A stretch of DNA of 64,000 nucleotides from Trichocoleus sp. FACHB-46. GTDB lineage: Bacteria; Cyanobacteriota; Cyanobacteriia; FACHB-46. The notes under the pieces are model-generated. The model was not told the DNA's origin. It did not search any database and was given only the letters and a program-made list of their open reading frames with translations. The stretch's first letter is position 1. Each line of letters opens with the position of its first letter. A program made the position numbers and the translations under genes. This document shows positions 1 through 9,341 of this stretch, one piece after another. The stretch is from positions 124,001-188,000 of the forward strand of contig NZ_JACJOD010000013.1 in assembly GCF_014695385.1 (NCBI RefSeq), given 5' to 3'.

Positions 1-695
1 GCGTGGAGTGATAAAGGCGTTTTTATCATTCCTCTTTCCAGCCGAACCTTTTGAATTTTAAGAAAGTTAGCTAGGCTTTCTACCTCATCTTTCACATTTT
101 GCATACCAATAAGTTCGCTAAGATGGTTCAAAACCTCATCTAAACTTTCTTCCTCAAGTTCATCAGTAAGACTGACTTCCTCTTCTTGAGTTTCAATATC
201 CTCTTCTTTATTTAATAAGTGCCAAGCCAACTTTAGTGACTCTATTTCCTTTGCTGAAACTGTTCCATCTGCTTTGACGATAACTTGAGCAAATCTGTAC
301 ATGGCATTGACAAACGGATCAAAGAAATCAGTCCCATTATTCTCGTCAATACTTCTGATTACGGAGGGTATATAAAACTTATAATCTTTATCTTCAATTA
401 CTGTCTCAAATAGATCTAATACTGTTTTTTCGTAAAAATTTCTTACTTCTTCTGAGGAATCCCACCAATATAGTTCAGATAGAATATCTTGGCTTTTTCG
501 AACCAATCCTATCATTAGTGAGTAGACGTACAGTTCTTTATGGTCAAAGTCACCATCACTAAACCCACAAATTATGCCTATCTTGGCCAAGTCCAATACT
601 AAAAGGTTTTCAAAATCATCCCCTGTTAGCTCAAGTAATGGAGAAAAAGCGTTATATATAACATTGACCTCTTGCGAAAGCTCATTAGTATTCAC
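1..695 (-). CDS. AAA family ATPase, N-terminal part (truncated by window edge)
   Basis: My own translation of the minus strand is open from a GTG at 695 to the left edge, giving about 231 residues. An AGGAG lies 7 bases before the GTG; the nearby ATG reads into a stop at once, so GTG is the start. The first ~170 residues are acidic and helical, resembling the TerB-like regions that precede some AAA modules. Then comes an acidic linker rich in Glu, followed by ELIGMQNVKDEV and a FLKIQKVRLERGM-like segment. This is typical of the entry to CbbX/SpoVK-type AAA+ domains, whose Walker A motif would lie just beyond the edge. Known of the family: hexameric remodelling ATPases. The substrate is unknown here and no partner gene is visible. 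Confidence 0.7.
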   Translation of the reverse strand, partial: MNTNELSQEVNVIYNAFSPLLELTGDDFENLLVLDLAKIGIICGFSDGDFDHKELYVYSLMIGLVRKSQDILSELYWWDSSEEVRNFYEKTVLDLFETVIEDKDYKFYIPSVIRSIDENNGTDFFDPFVNAMYRFAQVIVKADGTVSAKEIESLKLAWHLLNKEEDIETQEEEVSLTDELEEESLDEVLNHLSELIGMQNVKDEVESLANFLKIQKVRLERGMIKTPLSLH

Positions 696-778
696 AGCAT
701 TTCTCCTCTTGGTTTGGGGGCTAGGAAGCAGGTGAGATTTCTGGCCATGCTACCCCAAGATTGAGCTAGCAATAGTAA

Positions 779-806
779 AGCCTCTTCTACAAAGTGAGAA
801 GAGGCT
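779..806 (-). terminator. Intrinsic terminator downstream of acnB
   Basis: A perfect 10-bp stem (779-788 with 797-806, core GCCTCTTCT / AGAAGAGGC) has an 8-base loop. It starts 38 bases after the acnB stop on the minus strand. Only a short T stretch (TTTACTATT) follows on that strand, so termination may be moderate. Confidence 0.55.
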
Positions 807-843
807 ATTAAGATTATTTTTCCCTTTCAAGAGGCCTTATTAA

Positions 844-3453
844 CTAACGTGTTGTGGCGGTTGGCATACCCAGAATGTCTTCGATTCTAGGCATTTCTTC
901 TAGGGGAATCACACGGCCTTCATCTTCAAAGCCCACAATTTGATCGAAGTTGAGGTAGCGGTAGAGATTATCTGCGAAGGGATTGATCTTGTTCGCTACA
1001 ATGTCGAGATATTCCTGCACCGAGGGAATCCGACCGAGGAGGGCACAAACAGCAGCGAGTTCGGCAGAGCCGAGATAAACCTGTGCTCCTTTACCCATGC
1101 GGTTGTTGAAATTGCGGGTAGAAGTCGAGAAGACCGTTGTGTTGTCGGCCACACGGGCTTGGTTCCCCATGCACAACGAGCAACCGGGCACCTCAGTTCT
1201 GGCCCCTGCTACGCCGAAGGTACTATAAACGCCTTCTTCTTTTAGTTGGTGCTCATCCATGCGAGTGGGAGGCGCGACCCACAGGCGAGTACTCACCGGA
1301 GGCGCACCTTCTAGCACTTTGGCAGCGGCGCGATAGTGACCAATATTGGTCATGCAGGAACCGATGAACACCTCATCAATTTTGTCTCCCGCCACGTCCG
1401 ATAGCAGCTTCACATTGTCGGGGTCGTTGGGAGCAGCGACGATCGGTTCTTTGATTTCGTTGAGGTCGATCTCAATGATGGCGGCGTACTCAGCATCTGC
1501 ATCCGCTTCCATTAGCGTTGGGTTGGCTAGCCACTCTTCCATCTTGGCGACTCGCCGCATAATCGTGCGAGCATCTTGGTATCCACGCGCCGCCATGTTT
1601 TTCAGCAGCGCCACGTTCGACCGCAAGTACTCAGCCACGGTATCAGTACCAAGCTTAATCGTGCATCCAGCACAGGAGCGCTCCGCACTAGCATCCGTCA
1701 GTTCAAAGGCCTGTTCCACTTTAAGATCAGGCAATCCTTCGATTTCCATGATCCGCCCGGAGAAGATGTTCTTCTTGTTCTCCTTGGACACCGTCAACAA
1801 TCCTTGTTGGATCGCCACATAAGGAATCGCATTCACCAAGTCGCGCAGCGTCACGCCGGGTTGCAGTTCACCCTTGAAGCGCACCAACACGGACTCAGGC
1901 ATATCTAAGGGCATCACACCCAAAGCCGCAGCAAAGGCCACCAAGCCAGAACCCGCCGGGAAAGAAATGCCGAGGGGGAAACGGGTATGGGAATCACCCC
2001 CAGTACCCACGGTGTCAGGCAGCAGCATCCGGTTCAGCCACGAGTGAATGATGCCATCACCAGGACGCAGCGCTACCCCACCACGGGAAGAAATAAAGTC
2101 AGGTAAGTCGTGGTGAGTTTTGATATCGGCAGGCTTGGGATAGGCCGCAGTATGGCAGAAGCTTTGCATCACCAAATCAGCGCTGAAACCTAGACAAGCC
2201 AATTCTTTTAGCTCGTCACGAGTCATCGGGCCAGTCGTATCTTGCGATCCAACGCTGGTCATCAGGGGTTCGCAGGAAGTACCGGGACGCACACCAGGTA
2301 GACCACAAGCCTTACCAACCATCTTTTGGGCCAAGGTATAACCTTTTCCGGTATCGACTGGCGCATTAGGCCGCACAAAAACTGTGCTGGGTTCAAGACC
2401 TAGAGCGGTGCGCGTTTTGTCGGTGAGCGATCGCCCAATAATCAGCGGAATTCGTCCCCCTGCCCTCACTTCATCCAAAATCGTGTCAGGTTGCAGCGTG
2501 AAGGTAGAAATCACTTCGCCTGCTTCGTTGGTGATCTCTCCTTTATAAGGATGAATCGTGATCACCATGCCAGTTTCCATCTGAGTGACATCGCACTGGA
2601 TGGGCAGGGCACCGGAGTCTTCAGCCGTATTAAAGAAAATGGGCGCGATCGCACTTCCTAAGACAAATCCGCCACTGCGCTTGTTGGGCACAAACGGAAT
2701 ATCTTGACCAATGTGCCATAGTACTGAGTTGATCGCAGACTTCCGGGAAGAGCCAGTGCCGACTACATCTCCCACATAGGCCAGAGGATAGCCCTTTTTC
2801 TTAAGTTCCACGATCGTTTCTAGCGATCCAGGCTGCCGCGTTTCCAGCATCGCCAAAGCGTGCAGCGGAATGTCAGGACGAGTTGCCGCATGAGTCGCGG
2901 GAGACAAGTCATCCGTGTTAGTTTCTCCGGGCACCTTAAACACCGTCACCTGAATTGCTTCTGGCAAAGTGGGACGACTAGTGAACCACTCCGCATTCGC
3001 CCAGGCTTCCATCACTTGCTTAGCGTAAGCGTTGGTGACGGCTAATTCTTGGATGTCGTGGAAGGCATCGAAAACGAGCAGAGTTTTGCTCAAAGCTGCT
3101 GTAGCTGCCGTTGCCAACTCGGCACTGTCCACCTGCAACAACTCGATCAAGGAGTGCACATTGTAGCCGCCCATCATTGTGCCTAACAGCTTCACAGCTT
3201 CCACAGGCGTTATCAGAGGACTGGTGGCTTCTCCCTTAGCGATCGCCGTCAAAAATCCCGCTTTGACATAAGCCGCTTGATCGACACCCGGAGGAACGCG
3301 ATCGCGCAGCAGCTCTAGTAATACCTCTTCTTCTCCAGCGGGAGGGTGTTTTAGAAGGTCACACAGCTCAGAGGTTTGCTGGGGGGTGAGGGGTAAAGGT
3401 GGAATACCGAGGGCAGCTCGCTCAGCGACATGTTGGCGATAGGATTCAAGCAT
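844..3453 (-). CDS. acnB: Bifunctional aconitate hydratase 2 / 2-methylisocitrate dehydratase AcnB
   Basis: This 869-residue protein has the usual AcnB length and order: N-terminal HEAT-like domain (about 1-160), swivelling domain (about 165-380), then the three catalytic aconitase domains. The 4Fe-4S ligands are visible as GSCMTN near residue 700 and PGCSLCMGN near residue 754, matching the three ligand cysteines of the family. AcnB interconverts citrate and isocitrate in the cytoplasmic TCA cycle; cyanobacteria typically use AcnB as their aconitase. The start ATG is preceded by TGGAG about 10 bases upstream. The gene stands alone, with a hairpin terminator after it. No frameshift or missing ligand was seen. 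Confidence 0.97.
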   Translation of the reverse strand: MLESYRQHVAERAALGIPPLPLTPQQTSELCDLLKHPPAGEEEVLLELLRDRVPPGVDQAAYVKAGFLTAIAKGEATSPLITPVEAVKLLGTMMGGYNVHSLIELLQVDSAELATAATAALSKTLLVFDAFHDIQELAVTNAYAKQVMEAWANAEWFTSRPTLPEAIQVTVFKVPGETNTDDLSPATHAATRPDIPLHALAMLETRQPGSLETIVELKKKGYPLAYVGDVVGTGSSRKSAINSVLWHIGQDIPFVPNKRSGGFVLGSAIAPIFFNTAEDSGALPIQCDVTQMETGMVITIHPYKGEITNEAGEVISTFTLQPDTILDEVRAGGRIPLIIGRSLTDKTRTALGLEPSTVFVRPNAPVDTGKGYTLAQKMVGKACGLPGVRPGTSCEPLMTSVGSQDTTGPMTRDELKELACLGFSADLVMQSFCHTAAYPKPADIKTHHDLPDFISSRGGVALRPGDGIIHSWLNRMLLPDTVGTGGDSHTRFPLGISFPAGSGLVAFAAALGVMPLDMPESVLVRFKGELQPGVTLRDLVNAIPYVAIQQGLLTVSKENKKNIFSGRIMEIEGLPDLKVEQAFELTDASAERSCAGCTIKLGTDTVAEYLRSNVALLKNMAARGYQDARTIMRRVAKMEEWLANPTLMEADADAEYAAIIEIDLNEIKEPIVAAPNDPDNVKLLSDVAGDKIDEVFIGSCMTNIGHYRAAAKVLEGAPPVSTRLWVAPPTRMDEHQLKEEGVYSTFGVAGARTEVPGCSLCMGNQARVADNTTVFSTSTRNFNNRMGKGAQVYLGSAELAAVCALLGRIPSVQEYLDIVANKINPFADNLYRYLNFDQIVGFEDEGRVIPLEEMPRIEDILGMPTATTR

Positions 3454-3879
3454 TGCAGTAGTCTCCAGGCATCAGCAAAATTTTGAGGATGTGCAAGGTC
3501 AAAGAGATGATCGAGAGCGTAACCCAACTCACAATTCCTAATGGTTGGCAGGAATACGGTCAGCAAGTCTCAAGTCCCAGTGATCGGGCAGTTACAACTG
3601 GCAGCAGCCAAATATTGAAATGGGCAGCACACACTTTCGCTACCGTTCTATCAGCATAGAAGTTTACGTAGCGAAAACAAATGTTGCAATCGGCCCACAG
3701 GTCACTCCAACAAATTGGTGACAGGCGATCGCACTCATCACTGACCAAGCGTTGCAGCAGGCCCACTAACTTCACATTTAGTTTCACAGTCAGGTCAAAG
3801 TGTATCGCTCAAGTCTTGACCTGTACTTCAACCATAGCAAAGCTGACTTGGTAACCGTTGGGGACTAAATACTTGCAGC
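3454..3879. other. Intergenic, acnB upstream region
   Basis: About 426 bases between acnB and the TPR gene. Short reading frames here (for example minus 3560-3787) have no recognisable protein character. It presumably holds the acnB promoter, but no convincing -35/-10 pair was identified. Confidence 0.5.
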
Positions 3880-4902
3880 TTATAGACTGATATCTAAACT
3901 TTCAATTAAACTCCGCAACCATTCTGTGAGGGTTTGATTGCCTAGTTGGTCTGCTAGCCCCCAAGCTTTTGCATAAAATGCCAGAGCGCGGCTTTTTTTG
4001 CCTAACTCAACATAGACAGTGCCAATGTTCGCCGTCGTATTAATTTCGCCCAAGCGATCGCCTGCTTCGCGTCGGATAAGCAGTGCTTGCTGGTAAAATC
4101 CCAAAGCTTTCTCTAACTGGCCCAGCGAGCGATGAACTGCCCCCGTATTCGACAGAGTCACAGCTTGACCTAAGCGATCGTCCATCTCCTGCTGTAGCAA
4201 CAAAATCTGGTTATAGAACAGCAGGGCTTGATTGGATTGACCTAAGTTGGCATAGGTTAAGGCCAAATTATTCATAGTGATGGCTGCGCCAGAAGTATCT
4301 CCCGCCTGCTGCCTCACCAACAACACTTGCTGATAATGCAGCCATGCCTGAGCCAGCTCACCCAAGTCGTTATAAATGGATCCAATATTGTTCAGAGTGG
4401 TGGCTTCGCCCGTGCGATCGCCCAGCTCACGTTGAATTAAAAGCGCTTGCTGAAAATGCTCTAGAGCAGTTTGGGATTGACCAAAGGCACTATAAGCAAA
4501 GCCCATATTGTTGAGAGTGGTGGCCTCAGCAGCGCGATCGCCCAGTTGCTGCCGAATGGCCAAAATTTGGTTGTAAAGCAGCAAAGCGCGTTTGGGTTGT
4601 CCCAGTTTGGCATAGACTAAGGCAGTGTTGCTCAAAGCAGCGGTTTCACTGGCTCGATCCCCTAAAACCTGAAAAATCAACCTAGCTTGATCGAAACAGT
4701 GCAAGGCTCTTTGGAGTTGACTGAGGCGAGAGTGAGCTAAACCCAGGTCATTGAGGGAAGCGGCTTCTCTGACCTGATCTTGCAAGCCTCTAGCCAATTC
4801 CAAATTAGCTTCAGAAAGGGTTAAAGATTCACGAAATTTGCTGCCTTTATACAGTTCGATCGCCCGAAGGCGGCATTGATCCCATTTCTGTTGCACAAGC
4901 AC
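3880..4902 (-). CDS. Tetratricopeptide repeat protein
   Basis: The 340-residue protein is almost entirely tandem 40-residue TPR units, with repeated motifs such as ALxxYQQxLxIRxxxGDR and ATTLNNxGxxYxxLG. The slightly long 40-residue period is characteristic of the kinesin-light-chain-like TPR_12 type. I count about seven repeats from residue 40 to 325. There is no signal peptide or membrane segment, so it is probably a cytoplasmic scaffold. Repeats are similar enough at DNA level that GCGATCGCC-type octamers recur at the same place in several units. Function and partners are unknown; the next gene upstream is tRNA-Glu on the same strand, separated by its terminator. Confidence 0.85.
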   Translation of the reverse strand: MLVQQKWDQCRLRAIELYKGSKFRESLTLSEANLELARGLQDQVREAASLNDLGLAHSRLSQLQRALHCFDQARLIFQVLGDRASETAALSNTALVYAKLGQPKRALLLYNQILAIRQQLGDRAAEATTLNNMGFAYSAFGQSQTALEHFQQALLIQRELGDRTGEATTLNNIGSIYNDLGELAQAWLHYQQVLLVRQQAGDTSGAAITMNNLALTYANLGQSNQALLFYNQILLLQQEMDDRLGQAVTLSNTGAVHRSLGQLEKALGFYQQALLIRREAGDRLGEINTTANIGTVYVELGKKSRALAFYAKAWGLADQLGNQTLTEWLRSLIESLDISL

Positions 4903-5029
4903 AATCCCTAAAAACTGCTGGCTTACTTGCGATGGCCTATTACTCTCAGAGTGCCCGATCGCTTGCCAAGAAGAACAGGCTACGAGGCAGAGTCAGCATA
5001 GGATTGGCAATAGCTAACCGCCGTCAGGT

Positions 5030-5078
5030 CATAAACAAAAATCCGCTCAATACCAAATCTTGGAATCGAACGGATTTT
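5030..5078 (-). terminator. Intrinsic terminator after tRNA-Glu
   Basis: Arms at 5068-5078 and 5037-5047 pair over 11 bases including one G-U, with a roughly 20-base loop. On the minus strand the stem is followed by TTTTGTTT. It starts 10 bases after the 3' end of the tRNA. Confidence 0.65.
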
Positions 5079-5087
5079 TAGTTGTTA

Positions 5088-5160
5088 TACCCCCAGGGGA
5101 ATTCGAATCCCCGTCGCCTCCGTGAAAGGGAGGTGTCCTAGGCCTCTAGACGATGGGGGC
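5088..5160 (-). tRNA. tRNA-Glu (UUC anticodon)
   Basis: On the minus strand a 73-base cloverleaf begins GCCCCCATCG. The acceptor stem is 7 bp, with a terminal G-U. The anticodon loop is CTTTCAC with anticodon TTC. The T arm is GGGGATTCGAATTCCCC and the discriminator base is A. CCA is not encoded. In cyanobacteria the charged tRNA-Glu also feeds tetrapyrrole synthesis through glutamyl-tRNA reductase, besides translation. Confidence 0.96.
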
Positions 5161-5455
5161 CTGTTTTTGATTTGGCCAACCGATTTACCTCGGTTTATCG
5201 CCGCGCCTTTATTAACTTAATCAATCTCCCTGAATCTGTCAATACCTGGTTTAGATTTTGCTTAATTTTTCAGTAACTGAGTGGTGAGGCTACGAGAAAC
5301 CAAATGCAGTGGCCACCAGTATGAAGCACTCAGCTAGTTGCTTGAGTCAAGCATTCTATAAGCTTGGAGCAAGGAACTATAAAGGTTATGAGCTGTAGGA
5401 TAAAACTAAAGGAGCGACAGATACAGGGATGCCCAGATTGAAAAGACATGAGCCG

Positions 5456-5734
5456 CTAGGCTAGTTCGTTGGAGTTGCGTAGGCGGATGAGTTGACGACG
5501 CAGTTCGGGAGAAGCCGACATTTCGGAAACTTCTTCAGCTTTCACTAAAACTTGCAACGGCTCCAGGTACTCGTCGGTACCACAGGTAAAAGCATCAATC
5601 AGTTGCTCTAGCAGTTGATCGCGATCGCTGAGCCCACCTTTCTCTTCAATCAAACGAAACTTCAGATGGACTTCGCACTCATAAACACTGACTTCAAATG
5701 CAGCGGGCTGGCGATCCAGAGAATCCTGTTTCAT
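5456..5734 (-). CDS. Small conserved cyanobacterial protein, Npun_R1517-like regulator family
   Basis: The reading frame gives 92 residues from the ATG at 5734; a GTG five codons upstream is also possible. The core runs VYECEVHLKFRLIEEK, then SDRDQLLEQLIDAF and ASPELRRQLIRLRN. I recognise this as resembling a small family that databases name after Npun_R1517 and associate with heterocyst differentiation regulation. The family also occurs in cyanobacteria that make no heterocysts, so the name should not be read as evidence for heterocysts here. There is no membrane segment. It stands alone, with over 1 kb of gene-free DNA upstream on its strand. The family call is from memory, not a search. 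Confidence 0.6.
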   Translation of the reverse strand: MKQDSLDRQPAAFEVSVYECEVHLKFRLIEEKGGLSDRDQLLEQLIDAFTCGTDEYLEPLQVLVKAEEVSEMSASPELRRQLIRLRNSNELA

Positions 5735-6786
5735 TTCAGTAAGCAGCACTTAACTATGCTGTGAGTAAAGGAATGTTTAGAGCTAGACCTCGAAGAATTT
5801 CAACGCTGGTATTCATAAATATTGAGTTGGTTGAAACCTTAGCAACTTGACTTAAGCCAAACCTAAATCTGCTGCTGTCATTGCTTACTATCAAAATTAA
5901 TATGCCCTCTATAAAGTTAGAATCCGCTAATTAGCTGAACTTAAATCAGCAACCTAATTAGTTCAAGGAATCTTAAAATCAACTTCGCTGTTTCTTCATA
6001 AAATACTTTCTTCTCACCCCCACTCACTAAAGCCAATAAACTAACTGCTACCTACCATTCAAGTGGAGGAATACACCCCCAATCCAGGCGTCATCGGAGA
6101 TTTGAAAAGGCTTCATGAGAGCTTTATCGACGCTGAGTGCATCAGTATATTGAATTTTCAAAGCTATAAAAATACTCAAACTTTACCCGTATGAATGCAA
6201 TTATGTTTCAATCTAGTTAGCGTTCATTACTGATAAAATGCTTCTCTCACTGAGGTCATTTAATTAAAATTTGATACTTTGAGTCACTGAGATAAACAGG
6301 AACACAAAGACAGGAAGCAGTGATAGATAGCAGAACGTACCCAACCAGTCTCTGGCAATCATAGGCTTAAGTTGGCTCCTCGTTCATCTACTCTTTTAGC
6401 TTTAAAGCGAGTTAAGTTAATTTTTTTTTAGAAGTAAAGATGGACACAAGTAACTTTAACCCTGTCCATAGTTGCTTACTCCTGACGCCAATATCTAAAA
6501 TTTTGAAAATAGTTACCTTAGAGCACTCAGTAGTTTATATAACCTTTAGGATGACAATATTCTTAACAAGTAGCTTGAGCTTTGAAGTCCTAACTTAACA
6601 ATTGCTAACGTCAAAAATACAGAGTTCTTATTAACCCCAGGATTAAGTAACAAATCAATCTAGTAGCTTCACGGATGCAGTTTAGAAGAATCAGAACGCT
6701 AAGGATAGCAGCCCTGAATCGCAGTTCAATCCTTCATAACCATTCGGTTATAAGCAAGCACGTCTTTTAGTTCTGAGAGGCTTCAA
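5735..6786. other. Long AT-rich gene-free stretch
   Basis: About 1.05 kb, clearly more AT-rich than its surroundings, lies between the small regulator gene and the 3' end of sasA. I see no reading frame with protein character on either strand and no hairpin with a T-run. A small palindrome (AACC ATTC GGTT) near 6738-6750 follows the sasA stop but lacks a T tract. It could hold regulatory RNA or a decayed gene; nothing specific is supported. Confidence 0.45.
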
Positions 6787-7962
6787 CTAAGGACGGTAAA
6801 CTGGCAGGGTGAAGTGGAAACAGCTACCTTGGTTGGGGACGGAGTCAACCCAAATTTGGCCGTAGTGCGCTCGCACAATGCGCTGGCACAATGCTAGACC
6901 AATACCGTATCCTTCCTGAGCTTCGTCGCGCTTGAGCCGAAAATGCTCTTCAAAAATTCGTTCATGATTTTCTTCTGGGATACCAGGCCCATCATCACAG
7001 ATGCTTACCTGCACTTTTTGAGTGGTGCGGTGCAAGACTGAAAAGGCAATGGTGCCTTTTGCAGGAGCGTACTTGATGGCATTGTCTAACAAATTAATCA
7101 GAACTTGGCGGACGCGCTCTGGGTCCGCGTAGATCAACGGCAAGTCACTCGGAATATCGTGGGTAATCTGCTGCTCTTTGGGTTGAAAGCGATCGCGCAG
7201 ATATACCAAAACTTCTTGGCAAAGCGACCCTAAATCTAGTTTCTGCGGCTGGATCTGAAAGTCTCCGCTAGTACCACGAGCTGCTTGCAAAATATCTGTG
7301 ATCATCCGGTCGATCGCTCGCGTTTGAGTTTTAGCGTGCTTGAGCAATTGAGCTGTGACAGCAGGCTTAAGGCGAGTGTTCAACCCTTCCTTGGGGCTGT
7401 AGCTGAGTTCTAGCGTTTCGATCGCGATTGAGGCCGCCGTTAGAGGGTTACGTAGGTCATGAGCCAACATGGCAATAATGCGGTCTTTGAACCGCAATTG
7501 CTCTTGTAGGTCTTCTTGATCTTGTTGTAGGCGAAAAATTTCGTCTGAAAGCCGCATCAACTCGGCTGAATAGGCTACTGAGTCAATGGTTGAGTTGGGG
7601 CGTTCCGGGCTAGACGAATCTGTTTGTGACTCTAAGGTTGCTAGATATTCCTCAACAGAACGTTGCCACCGGGGCCAGCAATTTTCTAATTGAGTCACTA
7701 GAGTACTGCCCGCCAGCGTTTGTCGCGGTTCTGGCTGAATTTTGATTAAAGCGGGGGTTGCTACCAGCTTAAAGTGCTCGGCTAGATAGGGCTGTTCTCC
7801 TACGTCAATAACTTGTAGATCGAACGAATACTGAGCTTTGAGATTTTTTAGATAATTACGGATGTGCCGAATCTGTTCCCCTGAATTCGGGCGCTTGTCT
7901 ACAAATAAAAGTAGTTGTAGCGGAGTTTCAGGGTCGATTGGCTTATCAGGAGATGCTTTCAT
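6787..7962 (-). CDS. sasA: Adaptive-response sensory histidine kinase SasA
   Basis: About 391 residues from ATG 7962 (an in-frame GTG at 7980 would add six). Residues ~12-105 form a KaiB-like thioredoxin-fold sensor ([23 protein letters not shown]). A coiled segment follows, then the dimerisation/phosphoacceptor box [12 protein letters not shown] with the His, and a HATPase domain with N box ([12 protein letters not shown]) and G boxes ([18 protein letters not shown]). SasA binds KaiC through its KaiB-like domain and phosphorylates RpaA, passing circadian phase to transcription. Response regulator and kai genes are not in the window. It follows a universal stress protein gene on the same strand by about 100 bases and may be cotranscribed with it. 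Confidence 0.93.
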   Translation of the reverse strand: MKASPDKPIDPETPLQLLLFVDKRPNSGEQIRHIRNYLKNLKAQYSFDLQVIDVGEQPYLAEHFKLVATPALIKIQPEPRQTLAGSTLVTQLENCWPRWQRSVEEYLATLESQTDSSSPERPNSTIDSVAYSAELMRLSDEIFRLQQDQEDLQEQLRFKDRIIAMLAHDLRNPLTAASIAIETLELSYSPKEGLNTRLKPAVTAQLLKHAKTQTRAIDRMITDILQAARGTSGDFQIQPQKLDLGSLCQEVLVYLRDRFQPKEQQITHDIPSDLPLIYADPERVRQVLINLLDNAIKYAPAKGTIAFSVLHRTTQKVQVSICDDGPGIPEENHERIFEEHFRLKRDEAQEGYGIGLALCQRIVRAHYGQIWVDSVPNQGSCFHFTLPVYRP

Positions 7963-8059
7963 GCCATCTCTCGTCAGCACCTAGGATAGGCAAAATAGGT
8001 TGGATTTGGTTCAAACAAGACTAGGTAGAACTGCCACCATCTATATAGACTATCGTGTT

Positions 8060-9142
8060 CTAGGCCTCCTCGCGCGAAATCTCAGCCTCAGATCCTAGGT
8101 TGGTTTCCGTTTCCAATCGCGCTGTGCGGCAAAGCAGAATCGGACAAGGCGCATGATGCAGGACGTAGTCGCCTGTAGCAGTGAGGCGAATATTACGAAA
8201 AGCTGGATGGCGATCGCTCCCCAAAATAATCACATCGGCTTGCTGCTGTTGAGCAATTTGGCAAATAATCGGCCCTGGCTCTCCAGTCTGGATCAAGCTG
8301 GTGATTGCTACATTTGCTCCTGCTAGCTTCTCTTGCGCCTTTTGAATGATTTGCTCACTTTGCTCTTTTTGGGCTTGTTGCAAGGATTGCGTGAGTTGCC
8401 AATTAGGGGTGGGAGTGGCGAACGGTCCAAACAAGTAGTGAGGATTGAGGGGTGTTTGGGCACAGAGGATGGTGACTCGCTGGATACCTGCAGGAATTAA
8501 CTGGCGCGTCAGGGCGATCGCTTGCTTGGTGGATTGAGAGCCATTCACAGCCAAGAGGACGTGGTGCCACTTTGGTTGTAGCGTTGGTGCTTCAGGTAAA
8601 CCTCGCGCGACTAAGACGTGACAGGTGGCATAACGCGCGATCGCTGAAGAAACGCTACCCAGCAACAACTCCCGCGATCCACCAACACCCCGATGACCTA
8701 CTGCAATCAATCCAGCCTGAATTGTCCGCGCATGGTTCAAAATTTCAGTCGCAGGTCGCCCCTCTCGGCTCTGGTAAGCAATTTTTCTGTCTAGCGGCAT
8801 TTCAGCTTTAATTTGAGCGAACAAATCATTCGGGTTCAAATCAGCCCGATGCCCATTCTCTACTTCAGGTAGTGGCAAGGGTGAGGTCAGTTCTGGCTCT
8901 GCTTCAGGCGTCCGGGTTTCAGCCGTTGGTTTCCTAGATAGGGCCGGGAGTCTTGGGCGCATTCCCGCAGGCCAAGGCTGTACAGTGAGAATGTCTAGCC
9001 AGGTTTGTCGGTCTGCCTCAGGTGGCAGCTGGGAGAAAAGCTGGATTACCGGAAGCAAAAGCCGCTGTGCCGTGCCAGCACTTGTAGAACCATCCGTAGC
9101 CAGTAGCAGCGGTGGCAGCAAAGGAGAAGTAGTAGACGGCAT
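8060..9142 (-). CDS. Tandem universal stress protein (two UspA domains)
   Basis: About 360 residues from ATG 9142, preceded by GGAG at 9 bases; a longer start at 9205 is possible. The first UspA domain begins PLLLATDGSTSAG and ends near LGSVSSAIARYATCHVLVARG. The second begins VLLAVNGSQSTKQAIAL and ends with VIILGSDRHPAF and YVLHHAPCPILLC. The first domain carries an insertion of roughly 50 residues rich in Pro and Glu before its second half. ATP-binding GxxGxxx-GSxS/ST signatures are present (GHRGVGGSRELLLGSVSS). It probably acts as a cytoplasmic stress-responsive nucleotide-binding protein. It sits directly upstream of sasA. Confidence 0.88.
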   Translation of the reverse strand: MPSTTSPLLPPLLLATDGSTSAGTAQRLLLPVIQLFSQLPPEADRQTWLDILTVQPWPAGMRPRLPALSRKPTAETRTPEAEPELTSPLPLPEVENGHRADLNPNDLFAQIKAEMPLDRKIAYQSREGRPATEILNHARTIQAGLIAVGHRGVGGSRELLLGSVSSAIARYATCHVLVARGLPEAPTLQPKWHHVLLAVNGSQSTKQAIALTRQLIPAGIQRVTILCAQTPLNPHYLFGPFATPTPNWQLTQSLQQAQKEQSEQIIQKAQEKLAGANVAITSLIQTGEPGPIICQIAQQQQADVIILGSDRHPAFRNIRLTATGDYVLHHAPCPILLCRTARLETETNLGSEAEISREEA

Positions 9143-9341
9143 GATCGACAGCTCCAGTCCCGAATAGAACTTAGGCAGGGCATTTCTTACCCCTAACATA
9201 GGCAAAACCTGAGCAAAAATTGGTGTCTTGTCTGGAAATATTCATGAAACTCTAGGCGATCGCGGAAATTTTGGGGAATAGGTTGAGCCAAGGCCGACAA
9301 CATGAGAGCGTTAAGGCTGTAGCGAAGAGAGTCATCTAATC

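Noticed and set aside
3560-3787. Minus-strand reading frame of 75 codons upstream of acnB
   Set aside because: No recognisable motif, odd composition (many Cys/Trp) and no ribosome-binding site; likely chance.
5456-5734. Taking the Npun_R1517-like gene as proof of a heterocyst-forming organism
   Set aside because: The family also occurs in cyanobacteria without heterocysts, and no nif or het genes are in the window.
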